Positions 1 through 9,198 of a stretch of 59,152 bases of DNA are shown here, one piece after another. Position numbers and translations under genes: made by a program. Each line of letters starts with the position of its first letter. Position 1 is the first letter of the stretch. The notes beneath the pieces were generated by a model. That model did no database searches, had not been told where the DNA came from, and worked only from the letters and a program-made list of their open reading frames with translations. This stretch comes from Pararcticibacter amylolyticus (GTDB taxonomy: Bacteria > Bacteroidota > Bacteroidia > Sphingobacteriales > Sphingobacteriaceae): NCBI RefSeq assembly GCF_003130405.1, contig NZ_QEAS01000008.1:217082-276233 (forward strand), written 5' to 3'.

Positions 1-1
1 T

Positions 2-187
2 TTTGCTTATAACTCATCCGGCGGTGGTGGTGGCGGAGGTTTCAGTGGCGGAGCCGGAACATTTGTATATCAGGTGCCTGGAGGAGGGGGCTCATTTAAT
101 GTCGGCATCCGGAAAGATAACAAAGATGGTAACTCTTATGGACAGACAGGCCATGGCCGCGTAGTTATTAGTTGGAAAACTCCTTAG
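2..187 (+). CDS. Glycine-rich protein, C-terminal end only
   Basis: Open from the window edge to a TAG at 185-187, giving about 61 residues with no start codon in view. It begins with a run of seven glycines, continues with a second glycine-rich stretch, and ends in a short hydrophobic beta-strand-like segment (GRVVISWKTP). This composition matches the C-terminal part of secreted glycine-rich domain proteins of Bacteroidota, where Gly runs are followed by a GxG-VxI strand. Most of the gene lies outside the window, so function cannot be stated. Confidence 0.6.
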   Translation, partial: FAYNSSGGGGGGGFSGGAGTFVYQVPGGGGSFNVGIRKDNKDGNSYGQTGHGRVVISWKTP

Positions 188-287
188 TTTATCCCTTTAA
201 ACGCCTGAAATATTGCACACTCTTATTTTGTTTATATCCACTAATGGCTATAGTCCGTCTGACCATGCGAACCCAAATAATCCTTTA

Positions 288-496
288 ACACCGATAGGTA
301 AGCTAAGTGAGACAGCGTTCTGGGAGATTATTGACCAGTCAATGGAGGTCGTCAGAGCTTCAGCGATCAGGTTAGCTTGCTTGTAAAGAAAATAACCGAA
401 TTGAGTGAGGAGCAAATAGTTGAATATGAGTATATATTTAGAGAAGTGCTGGCTGGGTCAGAACTAGTCAGTTTTAATGTTACTCAACAGAAGTGA
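288..496 (+). pseudogene. DUF4240-family fragment broken by a frameshift
   Basis: Two overlapping frames together give the start of a DUF4240 protein. The first carries LSETAFWEIIDQSMEVVRAS and stops near 390. The second, from about 360, carries SDQVSLLVKKITELSEEQI and then EYEYIFREVL before a stop at 494-496. The F-W-E-I-I-D-Q motif and the LSxEEI-x-E-x-IFxEL motif are the family signature; members are typically longer than what is left. A frameshift near 360 and loss of the 3' part make this a relic. DUF4240 genes often sit among immunity-type genes, which suits this neighbourhood. Function of the family is not established. Confidence 0.6.
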
Positions 497-655
497 CTTG
501 ATATGCAGTTTTCCCGTAAGGATGGGCGGAGCCCAATATGCAACTTTATCTGCAGGGTCTTTTGGAGTAAAAGCAGCTGGATAATTCGCTTCATCGTCGA
601 GCTGAAAGATAAACAAGAAATCCCGGTCTTCGACTTCGGTTTTTCGCAATATCAT
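464..655 (-). pseudogene. GNAT acetyltransferase, N-terminal fragment
   Basis: The ORF starts at an ATG at 655 and encodes 63 residues. The first 42 (LRKTEVEDRDFLF, then DDEANYPAAFTPKDPADK, then AYWA) look like the N-terminal strand, helix and AAFTxKDPxDKxAYWA segment of GNAT N-acetyltransferases. The acetyl-CoA binding R/Q-x-x-G-x-G/A motif that should follow is absent. After AYWA the reading becomes unrelated, and the 3' end overlaps the DUF4240 relic on the other strand. A normal GNAT is 150-180 residues, so this is a truncated, surely inactive copy. Confidence 0.55.
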
Positions 656-719
656 ATCGTTATCGCTTATAATCTCTTTGCTTTTTCCTGTGAATAATAG
701 ATTTTTGGCATTGTACGAA

Positions 720-1775
720 TCAAATAACAGCTTCCAGGTTGTAGAGCATTAGCCCGCCATCGCTATGGTTTACCAAAATGCTGTTATTGGGCAACAATTG
801 AACATCCGACACTTCGCCCTCGTAGTCTTCAATTTGTCCAGCTTCTATAGCTAAAGCATCGTCAAAATTAAATGGGACAATCTTACATCCTTCCAATAGT
901 AATTCGCCGAAGCAAGTCATTGTAGTGCGCTTAATCAGCAATAGTCTTCCAAAACGTGTGATCGCCAGCAAAGTATCATCGTTCAAGTATAAGACCTTGT
1001 AATTAAGGCTATCCTCGTTTTCAGCAGGATATTCGTCCCGGCCTTCAAAAAGCTGCTCCTGGGAAATTTCAGCGATTAGCTTACCCAGGGGAAATGACCA
1101 TACTTTAATGCCTTCATTGTAATGCGGTGCCGTGGCAAACTCTTTTCCTGATGGGGAGAATGCACCAAAAATCTGGTCGTTACAATCAGTCAATTCAGTT
1201 ACGTGCAATTGTTCATTAGAACATTGAATGCTAAACAGGCGGGTATCGTCCTGACCGGCAGCCAGACCAAGAAAGACGGTATCTGGTGATGGGGTGGCAT
1301 GAAAAGAGTAATTATATTCCTGGTGGCCATCGAGCTTATACTTGTGTAAAACCTGGAAAGTGCGGGTATCCACTAAAAGCAGCCAATCGCTTTCGGACAA
1401 TGGTGCAACAAATAGGACGCTGTTACCCTGAAAGTAGCAACCTGTACCCAGAAAGGAATGCCATACCTCATGCAGAAATGTAAAAAGCAATTCTCCCTCT
1501 ATTGAAAAGAGACGCACCGTATTGATATCAGCTATGCTATAAAGTTGGGCGTCTTCCCTAACCGTTAAAGTTGGATATATGTAGTCGCGTGTATGCAAAT
1601 CTACCTCCCTTTTCCAAAGTGCATCCAGGGTGTAATTGACTGCAACGATCTGTTGACTGTCCTGAAATGTTATCACGATCAGATTATCTCCCACTATAAG
1701 GGCCTCTTTAACTTTCTTATCAGTGGAAAAAGTTCTTGCTATTGGCAGATGAAATTGTTGAAAGGACTGCGTCAT
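720..1775 (-). CDS. WD40/beta-propeller-like protein
   Basis: This 351-residue protein has no signal peptide or membrane segment and is probably cytoplasmic. It is built of repeating short beta-strand units of about 40-45 residues, for example DALWKREVDL, GELLFTFLHE, FQVLHKYKLDG, FGAFSPSGKEFATAP and IKVWSFPLGKLIAEI. The last two closely resemble a WD40 blade (phase SPSGKxxA followed by IKVWxxxxGK). Such propellers are binding scaffolds; no enzymatic motif is seen. It stands alone on the minus strand between relics. It could be an immunity or accessory protein of a lost system, but that is only a guess from context. Confidence 0.6.
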   Translation of the reverse strand: MTQSFQQFHLPIARTFSTDKKVKEALIVGDNLIVITFQDSQQIVAVNYTLDALWKREVDLHTRDYIYPTLTVREDAQLYSIADINTVRLFSIEGELLFTFLHEVWHSFLGTGCYFQGNSVLFVAPLSESDWLLLVDTRTFQVLHKYKLDGHQEYNYSFHATPSPDTVFLGLAAGQDDTRLFSIQCSNEQLHVTELTDCNDQIFGAFSPSGKEFATAPHYNEGIKVWSFPLGKLIAEISQEQLFEGRDEYPAENEDSLNYKVLYLNDDTLLAITRFGRLLLIKRTTMTCFGELLLEGCKIVPFNFDDALAIEAGQIEDYEGEVSDVQLLPNNSILVNHSDGGLMLYNLEAVI

Positions 1776-1813
1776 AAGACTATTTTTGAATCAGAATAAA
1801 AGAACAGCCGGCT

Positions 1814-1915
1814 TTATGTTTTGTTGACGGCATCGTCTTTAAGCGTTTTAAAAACTCCCATTTGTTCAATAAACTTAGTCCAAAACCGCTCAGCTATATC
1901 TTTGGGGAAACTCTT
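1814..1915 (-). pseudogene. Relic sharing the 3' end of the TIR-type gene at 24 kb
   Basis: Positions 1855-1908 match positions 23977-24033 almost base for base. Both encode the stretch IAERxWTKFIEQ near the end of an ORF, with different last residues. At 24 kb this tail follows a broken TIR domain; here the upstream part has no TIR similarity. It is therefore a leftover 3' end of a related gene, not an independent gene. The surrounding ORF of 67 residues (up to 2017) has nothing recognisable in its first half. Confidence 0.45.
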
Positions 1916-2011
1916 CCTTCTCTTGCCTATTATGACTGATTGTGAATGTACATTGTACCTCGTCAATGGAAGAAGGAAATCACACCATTTCAAGTTTATA
2001 ACCCCCATATA

Positions 2012-2078
2012 AGACAATTCTAATTCACTTCATAAGAACCCATAAACAACATTCCAGCGATTATCCGGACGATTCCAA
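2012..2078 (+). pseudogene. Relic of the 3' end of a DUF4375 gene
   Basis: The sequence matches the end of the intact DUF4375 gene (32917-32982): the stretch encoding IHFIRTHKQNFSDCPDDSR is recognisable with about ten substitutions. Only the last 60 or so bases survive here and no reading frame leads into them. It lies directly after the TIR-tail relic, so two gene tails from elsewhere in the island are joined here, on opposite strands. Confidence 0.55.
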
Positions 2079-2190
2079 CCTTTAGATTTACGGTGAAACA
2101 ATCGACGGATTTCTGTGAAAGGGCGATTGCTTACATCCGTTTTTTAAAAAAATAGGTAGATTGCACCCTGATATCCAATTATAAGTCTGA

Positions 2191-2784
2191 ATGAAAGTAT
2201 CTGAAGTAGATGCGATAATTTTTGCCCGGTTAAAAAACGGGGATAAAGATGCTTATCTTGCTATTTACAACAGATATCATTCCCCGGTGTATTATTTTAT
2301 TCTTAAATATGTTAAGATTCCGGATCTGGCAGAGGATATATTGCATGATACATTTCTTAAACTTTGGGAGGTCAGGACAAAGATCCGGCCTGAAATAGCA
2401 GGTATTGGCTACCTCTATCGTATAAGTCGTAATCTGGTATTCAAAATGATGAAAAGAATTTCGACGGACGGAGAATTGAGGAAACATGTGATAGAAGCCA
2501 TCAGCGACTTAGCTGTTCAGATTACCGGCGACCAGGTGGAATGGAAAGAATATTCCGGTCTCCTGGAAGACGCAATATCCCTGCTTCCTCCTCAGCGCCA
2601 GAGAGTTTTTAAACTGTGCAGGCTGGAGGGAAAAACGTATGAGGAGACTGCGAAACTTCTGGGTCTCTCAAAAAATACGGTTAAAGAACATATGGTATTA
2701 GCTGTAAAATTCATTAAGGAGTATTTTTACAAGAATGCTGATATCATTTTAGGCCTTCTTCTCTTAGGTATAAAGAATAAATAA
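2191..2784 (+). CDS. ECF sigma-70 factor, partner of FecR
   Basis: A 197-residue extracytoplasmic-function sigma factor. Region 2 lies at about residues 20-65 (YNRYHSPVYYF, then DLAEDILHDTFLKLWE), and region 4 at about 125-175 (LPPQRQRVFKLCRLEGKTYE, then AKLLGLSKNTVKEHM), containing the helix-turn-helix for the -35 element. It is followed after 58 bases by FecR and then by SusC/SusD. This is the standard order in which an outer-membrane transporter signals through FecR to release the sigma factor and raise transcription of its own locus. The C-terminus (IILGLLLLGI) is hydrophobic, as is common in this subgroup. The ATG at 2191 gives the full family length. Confidence 0.92.
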   Translation: MKVSEVDAIIFARLKNGDKDAYLAIYNRYHSPVYYFILKYVKIPDLAEDILHDTFLKLWEVRTKIRPEIAGIGYLYRISRNLVFKMMKRISTDGELRKHVIEAISDLAVQITGDQVEWKEYSGLLEDAISLLPPQRQRVFKLCRLEGKTYEETAKLLGLSKNTVKEHMVLAVKFIKEYFYKNADIILGLLLLGIKNK

Positions 2785-2842
2785 ATATTTTTTTCTTCAG
2801 CGATCCACCCTGTTTTACGAAATACGGATATAGTATTTCAGT

Positions 2843-4057
2843 ATGGAACAGGAAACCCGCTTTGAACTTCTTTTGAATAAGTATCTGGCGAATCAATGCA
2901 GTGCTGAGGAAGCCGACGAGTTATTTAATTATATAGGACAGGATAAGTCAACCAGGCTGTTGGTAAGGGAAATGGCTGCAGAATTCAGAAAGGCTCTGGA
3001 TATTCCTCATGAGCTGCCTGATGATGTCAGTCGCAGGGTATCAGAAAGGTTAAAGAAAGAGATATCCGGGCCGGAAATTCGTATTGACAGAAAATCGCGG
3101 CTGATTAAGTGGCGCGTAGCGGCAAGTATAGCATTTCTTCTTTTATCCGGAAGCCTTTACCTGATATATCATACAAAAACTAATCCCGGACAGTCTGAAG
3201 TTTCGGTTACCCGCACAAACGATATCAGGCCGGGAGGAAACAGGGCGATATTAACCCTTGCTAACGGGTCGAAAATAAACCTTAGTGATCGTCAGAACGG
3301 AACTATTGCCAGCCAGGGAAGTTTGTCAATACTTAAATCGGCCCGTGGTCGGATCATTTACCAACTACAGGAGACGCCGGGAAACGGGGCTGGCAGCATA
3401 CATGGATACAACACCATTGAAACTCCAAAAGGAGGTCAGTATCAGGTGGTGTTGCCGGACGGGAGCAGTGTGTGGCTAAATGCAGCTTCATCTCTTCGCT
3501 ATCCTGCGGCGTTTACAGGCGATAAACGTGTGGTAGAGTTAGATGGAGAGGCTTATTTTGAGGTCTCTGCCAGGGGACGAAAGGAAGGTGCCGCCAAAAT
3601 TCCTTTTATTGTGAAGAGTAAAGGGCAGGAGATTGAAGTTTTGGGGACGCATTTTAATGTATCGGCCTATAAAGATGAGGAGAGAACCTCTACCACTTTA
3701 TTAGAGGGAGCAGTGAGGGTTAAAAATGAGAAAAACAGCGTAGTAATTAAACCGGGGCAGAAGGTCATATTTAATTGGAATAACAACCGGTTGGATGTAA
3801 AGAGTGCCGATACAGAAGAGGCTATCGCCTGGAAGAACGGATACTTTATGTTTACAAATGAGAATATTGAAAGTGTGATGCAAAAGATAGCGCGGTGGTA
3901 TGATGTTGAAATTGAGTACCGCTCGGATGTTTCCGGAAAGAAGCTTTGGGGATCCATTTCAAGGTTTGAAAACGTTTCCCAGGTATTGAAAATGCTTGAG
4001 ATGACTAAAATTGTTCACTTTAAAATAGAAGGAAGGAGGGTAATTGTCATGACATAG
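2843..4057 (+). CDS. FecR-family anti-sigma factor
   Basis: A 404-residue inner-membrane protein. Residues 1-75 form the cytoplasmic sigma-binding part. A single membrane span follows at about 90-110 (WRVAASIAFLLLSGSLYLIY). The periplasmic FecR domain includes TPKGGQYQVVLPDGSSVWLN and LDGEAYFEV, and a C-terminal DUF4974 domain begins near AWKNGYFMFTNENIESVMQK. It should hold the upstream sigma factor inactive until the N-terminal STN domain of the downstream SusC-like receptor binds it on substrate uptake. Length and domain order are complete, with no damage seen. Confidence 0.93.
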   Translation: MEQETRFELLLNKYLANQCSAEEADELFNYIGQDKSTRLLVREMAAEFRKALDIPHELPDDVSRRVSERLKKEISGPEIRIDRKSRLIKWRVAASIAFLLLSGSLYLIYHTKTNPGQSEVSVTRTNDIRPGGNRAILTLANGSKINLSDRQNGTIASQGSLSILKSARGRIIYQLQETPGNGAGSIHGYNTIETPKGGQYQVVLPDGSSVWLNAASSLRYPAAFTGDKRVVELDGEAYFEVSARGRKEGAAKIPFIVKSKGQEIEVLGTHFNVSAYKDEERTSTTLLEGAVRVKNEKNSVVIKPGQKVIFNWNNNRLDVKSADTEEAIAWKNGYFMFTNENIESVMQKIARWYDVEIEYRSDVSGKKLWGSISRFENVSQVLKMLEMTKIVHFKIEGRRVIVMT

Positions 4058-4112
4058 TTTTATCTTTTTCAGACTATGCTTTCCCTTTGGGGATTTTCTG
4101 ATGAAGGTAAAA

Positions 4113-4143
4113 ATACCAGGAGCGGTTGCAACGCCCCTGGTAT
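4113..4143 (+). promoter_or_regulatory. Perfect hairpin in the leader of the SusC gene
   Basis: An 8-base arm ATACCAGG and its complement CCTGGTAT enclose GCG/CGC pairs around a GTTGCAA loop, giving a long stable hairpin between FecR and SusC. There is no T-run after it, so it is unlikely to be a full intrinsic terminator. It may act as an attenuating or mRNA-stabilising structure that lets the SusC-SusD part be expressed at a different level from the regulators. The function is inferred from position only. Confidence 0.5.
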
Positions 4144-4215
4144 AAGCCTGAATTCAGACTGTAAGGTTAATAAATTAATAATCTGTCCAACTATAAACTC
4201 ATAACCTAATTTCAA

Positions 4216-7200
4216 ATGTATGAAATTTCTTCTTTCGGAACAGGAGTCCGGTATGGAAACCTGTTTCGTAAAATTTTACTGATTATGAAACTTGTTGTTG
4301 TTTTGATGGTCGTATCCTTTCTTCAGGTTAGTGCTGCCGGTTATGGCCAAAAAATAACGTTAAACCACAAGAAAGCTTCCCTTGAACAAGTATTGCGCGA
4401 AATAAGAAAGCAGACGGGATTCTTTATTTTATGTGATGGTGAGATTCTTGAGAAAGCAAAGCCACTTAATGTGAAATTTGAAAATACCGAAATTGAAAAG
4501 GTGTTGTCCATTTGCCTGCAGGATCAGCCTTTTGATTATGCTATTGATAATAAGACGGTCATTATAAGCTGGAAAAGTGGCGCGGGGAAAGAATCCGGCG
4601 AAGCTTCAGCAAGCAGGATAACCACGATAAAAGGGCGGGTTACAGACCAGCGCGGTGAGCCCTTGCCGGGTGTAAGCGTCAAAATTAAAGGGGAGCCAAC
4701 AGGGGTCGTAACAGATATACAAGGAACCTTCAGTATTAATGTCCAGTCAGATAACCAGGTACTGGTATTTACTTATGTCGGTTTTGCCCCCCGGGAAGTT
4801 CCGGTGAAAGGTAAAAGTACTATTGAAATTTCTTTAAAGGAGCAGGTTACTTCACTTAACGAGATAGTTGTAGTAGGGTATGGCACTCAGAAAAAAAGTG
4901 ATGTAAACGCAGCGATTGTTTCGGTAAAGCCGGAGCAGATCGACAGGACTGCCCAGCCCGCTATTGATCAGATGCTGCAGGGGCAGGCCGCCGGACTAAC
5001 GGTTTTTAATAGTTCACAGCCCGGAGGCGGTGTTTCTCTTTTTATAAGGGGGCAAACTTCTACGGGCGCCGGGAACGGGCCTCTCGTAGTGATTGATGGT
5101 TTCCCTGTCATCTACGATGCTGTTGAACCGGGTAGCGGAAACAAATACAACATGGGAGGCCGCGGTGCACTGAACGATATCAATCCTAATGATATTGCTT
5201 CTATCGAAATATTGAAGGATGCTTCAGCTACTGCAATTTATGGGGCAAGAGCAAGTAACGGCGTTATTTTGATTACCACCAAGAGGGCAAAAGCCGGGGT
5301 TAGTGTTGATTATAGCTTTAACACTTCTTATCAAAGTATTGCTAAAAAGCCGGAATTGCTAAATGCCAGAGAGTATATGACCGAGCAGAATAACTATTTG
5401 TATGAGTTATATCTTTTGCAGAACAACCTGCCTCCTTATGGTAACAAAAATCCTTCTGACGTTCCTCCTTTTGTCGCAAGAAACACAGAACAGGCAATTG
5501 CCGCTGCGGGGACCGGCACCAACTGGTATGACCTGATTACGCAAACCGGGAATATCAATCAGCACAATCTTTCAATCAGCCAGGGCAATGACAACATTAA
5601 AGCATTGTTTTCCTTTAATTATTTTAATCAGAAAGGAGTTGTAAAAGAATCCGGACTCGAGAGATATTCGTTCAGACTTAACCTCGATCAGAAAATTACA
5701 AAATGGTGGGATTATGGTATTTCTGCCACTTATGCTTTTACAAAAGCAAAAAACTCGCAGTTGGGTGGCGGCAGGGACGCGGATGCCGGGATCATCGAAA
5801 CCGCTTTAAATTATAGTCCTCTGATAAAAGCTGAAAGAGATCCTTTGACCAATAAGTGGATTGAGGACCCCAATCAGCCCTTACTGGGAAACCCGCTCTC
5901 CTTTCTCGATATCAGAGACGAGACCGAGCCAAGAAGACTGCTGGGAAGTATTTTCTCTAATGTCTATCTTACAAAAGATCTGTGGGTCAAACTTAATATG
6001 GGGGCCGACATAAGGAATAGTTTGAGACAGGGCTACTTTCCCAAGACCACCAGGTATGGAAGCCAGGTGAACGGGGAAGCAATTATAAACAGAGCCGAGC
6101 GGAATGATTATGTATTGGAGGGTACACTGAACTACAGGAAAGATTTTGGTACGGTGCACAATATCCAGGCCGTTGCCGGTTATTCTTATCAGAATTATAA
6201 TGGCAGAGGTTCAGGTACAAGGGCACAGAATTTTTCTTCTGACCTGCTTGGATGGGACGCATTGCAGGCTGGATCCCAGCGGCCCAGCGTTAGCTCTTAT
6301 CGTGACAGGCATGTTCTCGCTTCTTATTTTTCAAGAATCCAGTATAGCTATAGCAACAAGTATTTACTTACCTTCTCCGGAAGAGTAGATGGGAGTGACA
6401 GGTTTGGTGCAAATAACCGGTATGCATTCTTCCCGTCAGGGGCATTTGCCTGGAGGGTAATAGAAGAGCCCTTTATGAAGGGAAAAAAACCTGTGTCAGA
6501 CCTTAAGTTGCGGCTTAGTGTGGGTAAGGTAGGAAACGAAAATATTCCCAATGATGCAGCCTCAGAATACTTCGGCTTTAATAACGTAAACTATTATTTC
6601 AATGGTAATCTAAATACCGGCGTGAGTTTAACAAAGCTGGGAAATCCAAACCTCAAGTGGGAGAGTACAACAGAATACAACCTGGGGATTGATTTTGGTT
6701 TCTTTAACAATCGTCTTGCAGGAAGCGCAGATGTATATTACAAGCAGGTAGATGATTTACTCAGTAACAGATCATTGCCTCAAAGCTCGGTAGTTGGATC
6801 TATTCCCTGGAATGTGGGAACTACGCAGGGAAAGGGGCTTGAAATAACAATTAATTCTATCAATATTGTGAAGCCTTTCAGATGGAGTTCTGCTTTAACT
6901 TATACTTCTTACCAGGACAGATGGAAGAAACGGGACCCGAAGGTTATGCTGCAGCCATATCAGGGAGAGACTGACGAGCTGACTTCCGTTTTTACGCTCA
7001 TTCCTGATGGTATTAAACAACCCGGGGAGAGTACCCCGGCAATGCCAGGGCTGCTGCCCGGTCAGCAAAAGTATAAGGATATAAGGGGGCTTGATGCCGA
7101 AGGTAATTTAACAGGGGTTCCTGACGGAAAAATTAACCAGGCTGACGTACAATTGCTCGGTACTACTGCTCCTGATTTCTCATTGGGCCTGAACAATACG

Positions 7201-7656
7201 TTCGAGTATAAAGGGTTTGATCTTAATTTCTTTTTCTATGGCTCTTTTGGCGGTTTGAAGTGGCCTAGTACCCGTATGGAACATAGTGTGTATGGCAGTT
7301 ACGGAACCCAGCGGTTTAAAGATAACTTTAATTTTCTGAAAGAGGTTCAGGACCGGTGGACTTCTTCCAATACCGATACAGAGATGCCCGGCGGAGAAGT
7401 GAACAGCTTTGATGCTTATGGAGCACCTTATTGGGAAAAATCAAGTTACCTGAGGCTTAAAACCATTACGCTTGGTTATAATCTGGCCAGAACTCTCATC
7501 AGGAGTAAGTTCCTGAGATCTTCAAGATTATATGTCGGTGCTCAAAATCTGTTTACAATTACCGACTATAAAGGACTTGATCCTGAAACCGAATATGACC
7601 GGGCGTCATATCCTCAGCAACGTACCTTCTCTCTTGGGTTAGATCTTAAATTTTAA
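4216..7656 (+). CDS. SusC/RagA TonB-dependent receptor with STN signalling domain
   Basis: An 1146-residue outer-membrane transporter. The signal segment lies at about residues 19-40 (LLIMKLVVVLMVVSFLQVSA); a shorter start at the internal Met near residue 24 is equally possible. The STN domain (about 46-118) receives or passes the signal to FecR. A carboxypeptidase-regulatory-like beta domain follows at 137-208 (IKGRVTDQRGEPLPGVSVKI). The TonB box region EIVVVGYGTQKKSDV and the plug domain come next, then the barrel ending in an aromatic C-terminal strand (FSLGLDLKF). With SusD it imports oligosaccharides. The STN domain and the upstream sigma/FecR pair agree with trans-envelope autoinduction. 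The next gene starts at the base after its stop. Confidence 0.95.
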   Translation: MYEISSFGTGVRYGNLFRKILLIMKLVVVLMVVSFLQVSAAGYGQKITLNHKKASLEQVLREIRKQTGFFILCDGEILEKAKPLNVKFENTEIEKVLSICLQDQPFDYAIDNKTVIISWKSGAGKESGEASASRITTIKGRVTDQRGEPLPGVSVKIKGEPTGVVTDIQGTFSINVQSDNQVLVFTYVGFAPREVPVKGKSTIEISLKEQVTSLNEIVVVGYGTQKKSDVNAAIVSVKPEQIDRTAQPAIDQMLQGQAAGLTVFNSSQPGGGVSLFIRGQTSTGAGNGPLVVIDGFPVIYDAVEPGSGNKYNMGGRGALNDINPNDIASIEILKDASATAIYGARASNGVILITTKRAKAGVSVDYSFNTSYQSIAKKPELLNAREYMTEQNNYLYELYLLQNNLPPYGNKNPSDVPPFVARNTEQAIAAAGTGTNWYDLITQTGNINQHNLSISQGNDNIKALFSFNYFNQKGVVKESGLERYSFRLNLDQKITKWWDYGISATYAFTKAKNSQLGGGRDADAGIIETALNYSPLIKAERDPLTNKWIEDPNQPLLGNPLSFLDIRDETEPRRLLGSIFSNVYLTKDLWVKLNMGADIRNSLRQGYFPKTTRYGSQVNGEAIINRAERNDYVLEGTLNYRKDFGTVHNIQAVAGYSYQNYNGRGSGTRAQNFSSDLLGWDALQAGSQRPSVSSYRDRHVLASYFSRIQYSYSNKYLLTFSGRVDGSDRFGANNRYAFFPSGAFAWRVIEEPFMKGKKPVSDLKLRLSVGKVGNENIPNDAASEYFGFNNVNYYFNGNLNTGVSLTKLGNPNLKWESTTEYNLGIDFGFFNNRLAGSADVYYKQVDDLLSNRSLPQSSVVGSIPWNVGTTQGKGLEITINSINIVKPFRWSSALTYTSYQDRWKKRDPKVMLQPYQGETDELTSVFTLIPDGIKQPGESTPAMPGLLPGQQKYKDIRGLDAEGNLTGVPDGKINQADVQLLGTTAPDFSLGLNNTFEYKGFDLNFFFYGSFGGLKWPSTRMEHSVYGSYGTQRFKDNFNFLKEVQDRWTSSNTDTEMPGGEVNSFDAYGAPYWEKSSYLRLKTITLGYNLARTLIRSKFLRSSRLYVGAQNLFTITDYKGLDPETEYDRASYPQQRTFSLGLDLKF

Positions 7657-9135
7657 ATGAGAAAAGAAATGAAGAATTTATATATGTATCTCCTTTTAGT
7701 GTTGACGAGCGTTCTGCTTGCATGCGAAAAGGATTTGAACCCTGAATTATCCGGGTCTATAAACACTGAAAATTTTTACAAAACGGGTCAGGATTTTAAT
7801 GCTGCCACCACTGCAATCTATCATGAATTGCGGTTAGGTGGCTGGGCTCCCTACTTATTTTCCGACGGCAGCTCCTTGGTTATGGATGAAGTTGCAACGG
7901 GAGAATGGACCACAAAATGGGGATGGACGAACTTTCTGAATGGTAACTGGGTAATTGGCGAAGCAATGTCCGCCGGATTTTACGGATGGTTGAACCCCGC
8001 GGTAACGAGATGTACTTATACTCTGGCAAAGATGGAACAATCCTCCCTGGCACCAGAAATAAAGAAAGGGTATATAGCACAGGTAAGAGCGTTAAGGGCT
8101 TTCTTTGTGTACGACCTCACACGTCTGTATGGTCCGCTTCCTCTTATTACTGAAGGGGAGAGGGCGTTAAACCCGGATCCGGACTATAAACCGGCACGGC
8201 CTTCCCAGGGTGAAGTGGATCAGTTCATTAAAACAGAGTTGAGATCTGCAGCCGATGACCTTCCGGTAGAGCAGGCAGAATATGGAAGAGTGACGAAGGG
8301 GGCAGCTTTGCACTATCTCCTTAAATTCTATATGTATAAAAAAGACTGGCAGAACGCCCTTCAGGTAGCCAATGAAATTATCGGGTTAAATTATTACCGC
8401 CTTGAACCTAATTACAGGGATATCTTTTCCGCCCAGAACGAAAAAAACAGGGAGTTGATCTTTGTCGTCGTTGGCGAACCACGTGAGGAATACGGTAATC
8501 ATACATACGTAAATATTATCCCCGGAGATTATCCGTCTCCTTCAGGAAATTCGCTCGACGGATGGAACGGACACCGTATGCCCTGGGCATTCTATGATAC
8601 TTTTGATCCTCAGGATAAGAGAAGGCAATCTCTAATTGTTCAGTATACGAGCCGCTCAGGAAGTCAGATTAATCTCAGGACTTCAGGTGATATTGGTGCT
8701 CTGCCTCTGAAATATCCTATAGACCCACAGGCGTTTGGTATATGGTCGGGAAATGACAAGGTGCTGGACCGTTATGCAGAAGTCATCTTGTTTAAAGCAG
8801 AAATATTGAATGAGCTCAACGGACCTACCCAGGAAAGTATAAATCTGATAAATGATGTAAGGAGACGGTGTTTTGATAATTACAATGGTTCGTCTCATGA
8901 GCTTAAATTATCATCTTTCGCAAACAAGGAGGCTTTGAGAGACCGCATCCTGCAGGAAAGGGGATGGGAGTTTTGGTATGAGGGCAAACGTCGCGATGAC
9001 CTGATCCGTATGGGGAAATATCTGGAAACAGGAAGGCAAAATGCCACCAGCTTCAGTGAGAAGAATCTTTTATTTCCCATTCCTCAATGGGCTCTTATTG
9101 AAAACTATAATTTAACACAAAACCCCGGCTATTGA
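7657..9135 (+). CDS. SusD/RagB-family glycan-binding lipoprotein
   Basis: A 492-residue surface lipoprotein starting immediately after the SusC stop. The signal peptide ends in the lipobox LLACEKD (Cys at about residue 23). TPR-like helices typical of SusD follow: YIAQVRALRAFFVYDLTRLY with the family A-x-R-A-x-x-F/Y pattern, and the C-terminal RDRILQERGWEFWYEGKRRD and FPIPQ motifs. It caps the SusC barrel and captures the sugar polymer or oligomer on the cell surface. The downstream glycosidases suggest galactose- or arabinose-containing plant glycans. Confidence 0.95.
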   Translation: MRKEMKNLYMYLLLVLTSVLLACEKDLNPELSGSINTENFYKTGQDFNAATTAIYHELRLGGWAPYLFSDGSSLVMDEVATGEWTTKWGWTNFLNGNWVIGEAMSAGFYGWLNPAVTRCTYTLAKMEQSSLAPEIKKGYIAQVRALRAFFVYDLTRLYGPLPLITEGERALNPDPDYKPARPSQGEVDQFIKTELRSAADDLPVEQAEYGRVTKGAALHYLLKFYMYKKDWQNALQVANEIIGLNYYRLEPNYRDIFSAQNEKNRELIFVVVGEPREEYGNHTYVNIIPGDYPSPSGNSLDGWNGHRMPWAFYDTFDPQDKRRQSLIVQYTSRSGSQINLRTSGDIGALPLKYPIDPQAFGIWSGNDKVLDRYAEVILFKAEILNELNGPTQESINLINDVRRRCFDNYNGSSHELKLSSFANKEALRDRILQERGWEFWYEGKRRDDLIRMGKYLETGRQNATSFSEKNLLFPIPQWALIENYNLTQNPGY

Positions 9136-9198
9136 GCCATTGGCCGGCGACCGGACTGGTTGCCGGCTATTTTGACCTGATTACAGAAGAACAAGAAA

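Noticed and set aside
1821-2012. 63-residue plus-strand ORF over the TIR-tail relic
   Set aside because: The similarity to 24 kb supports the minus strand; the plus reading has no independent support.
4113-4143. Hairpin as a terminator after FecR
   Set aside because: No T-tract follows on either side, so it was kept as a leader structure and not as a terminator.
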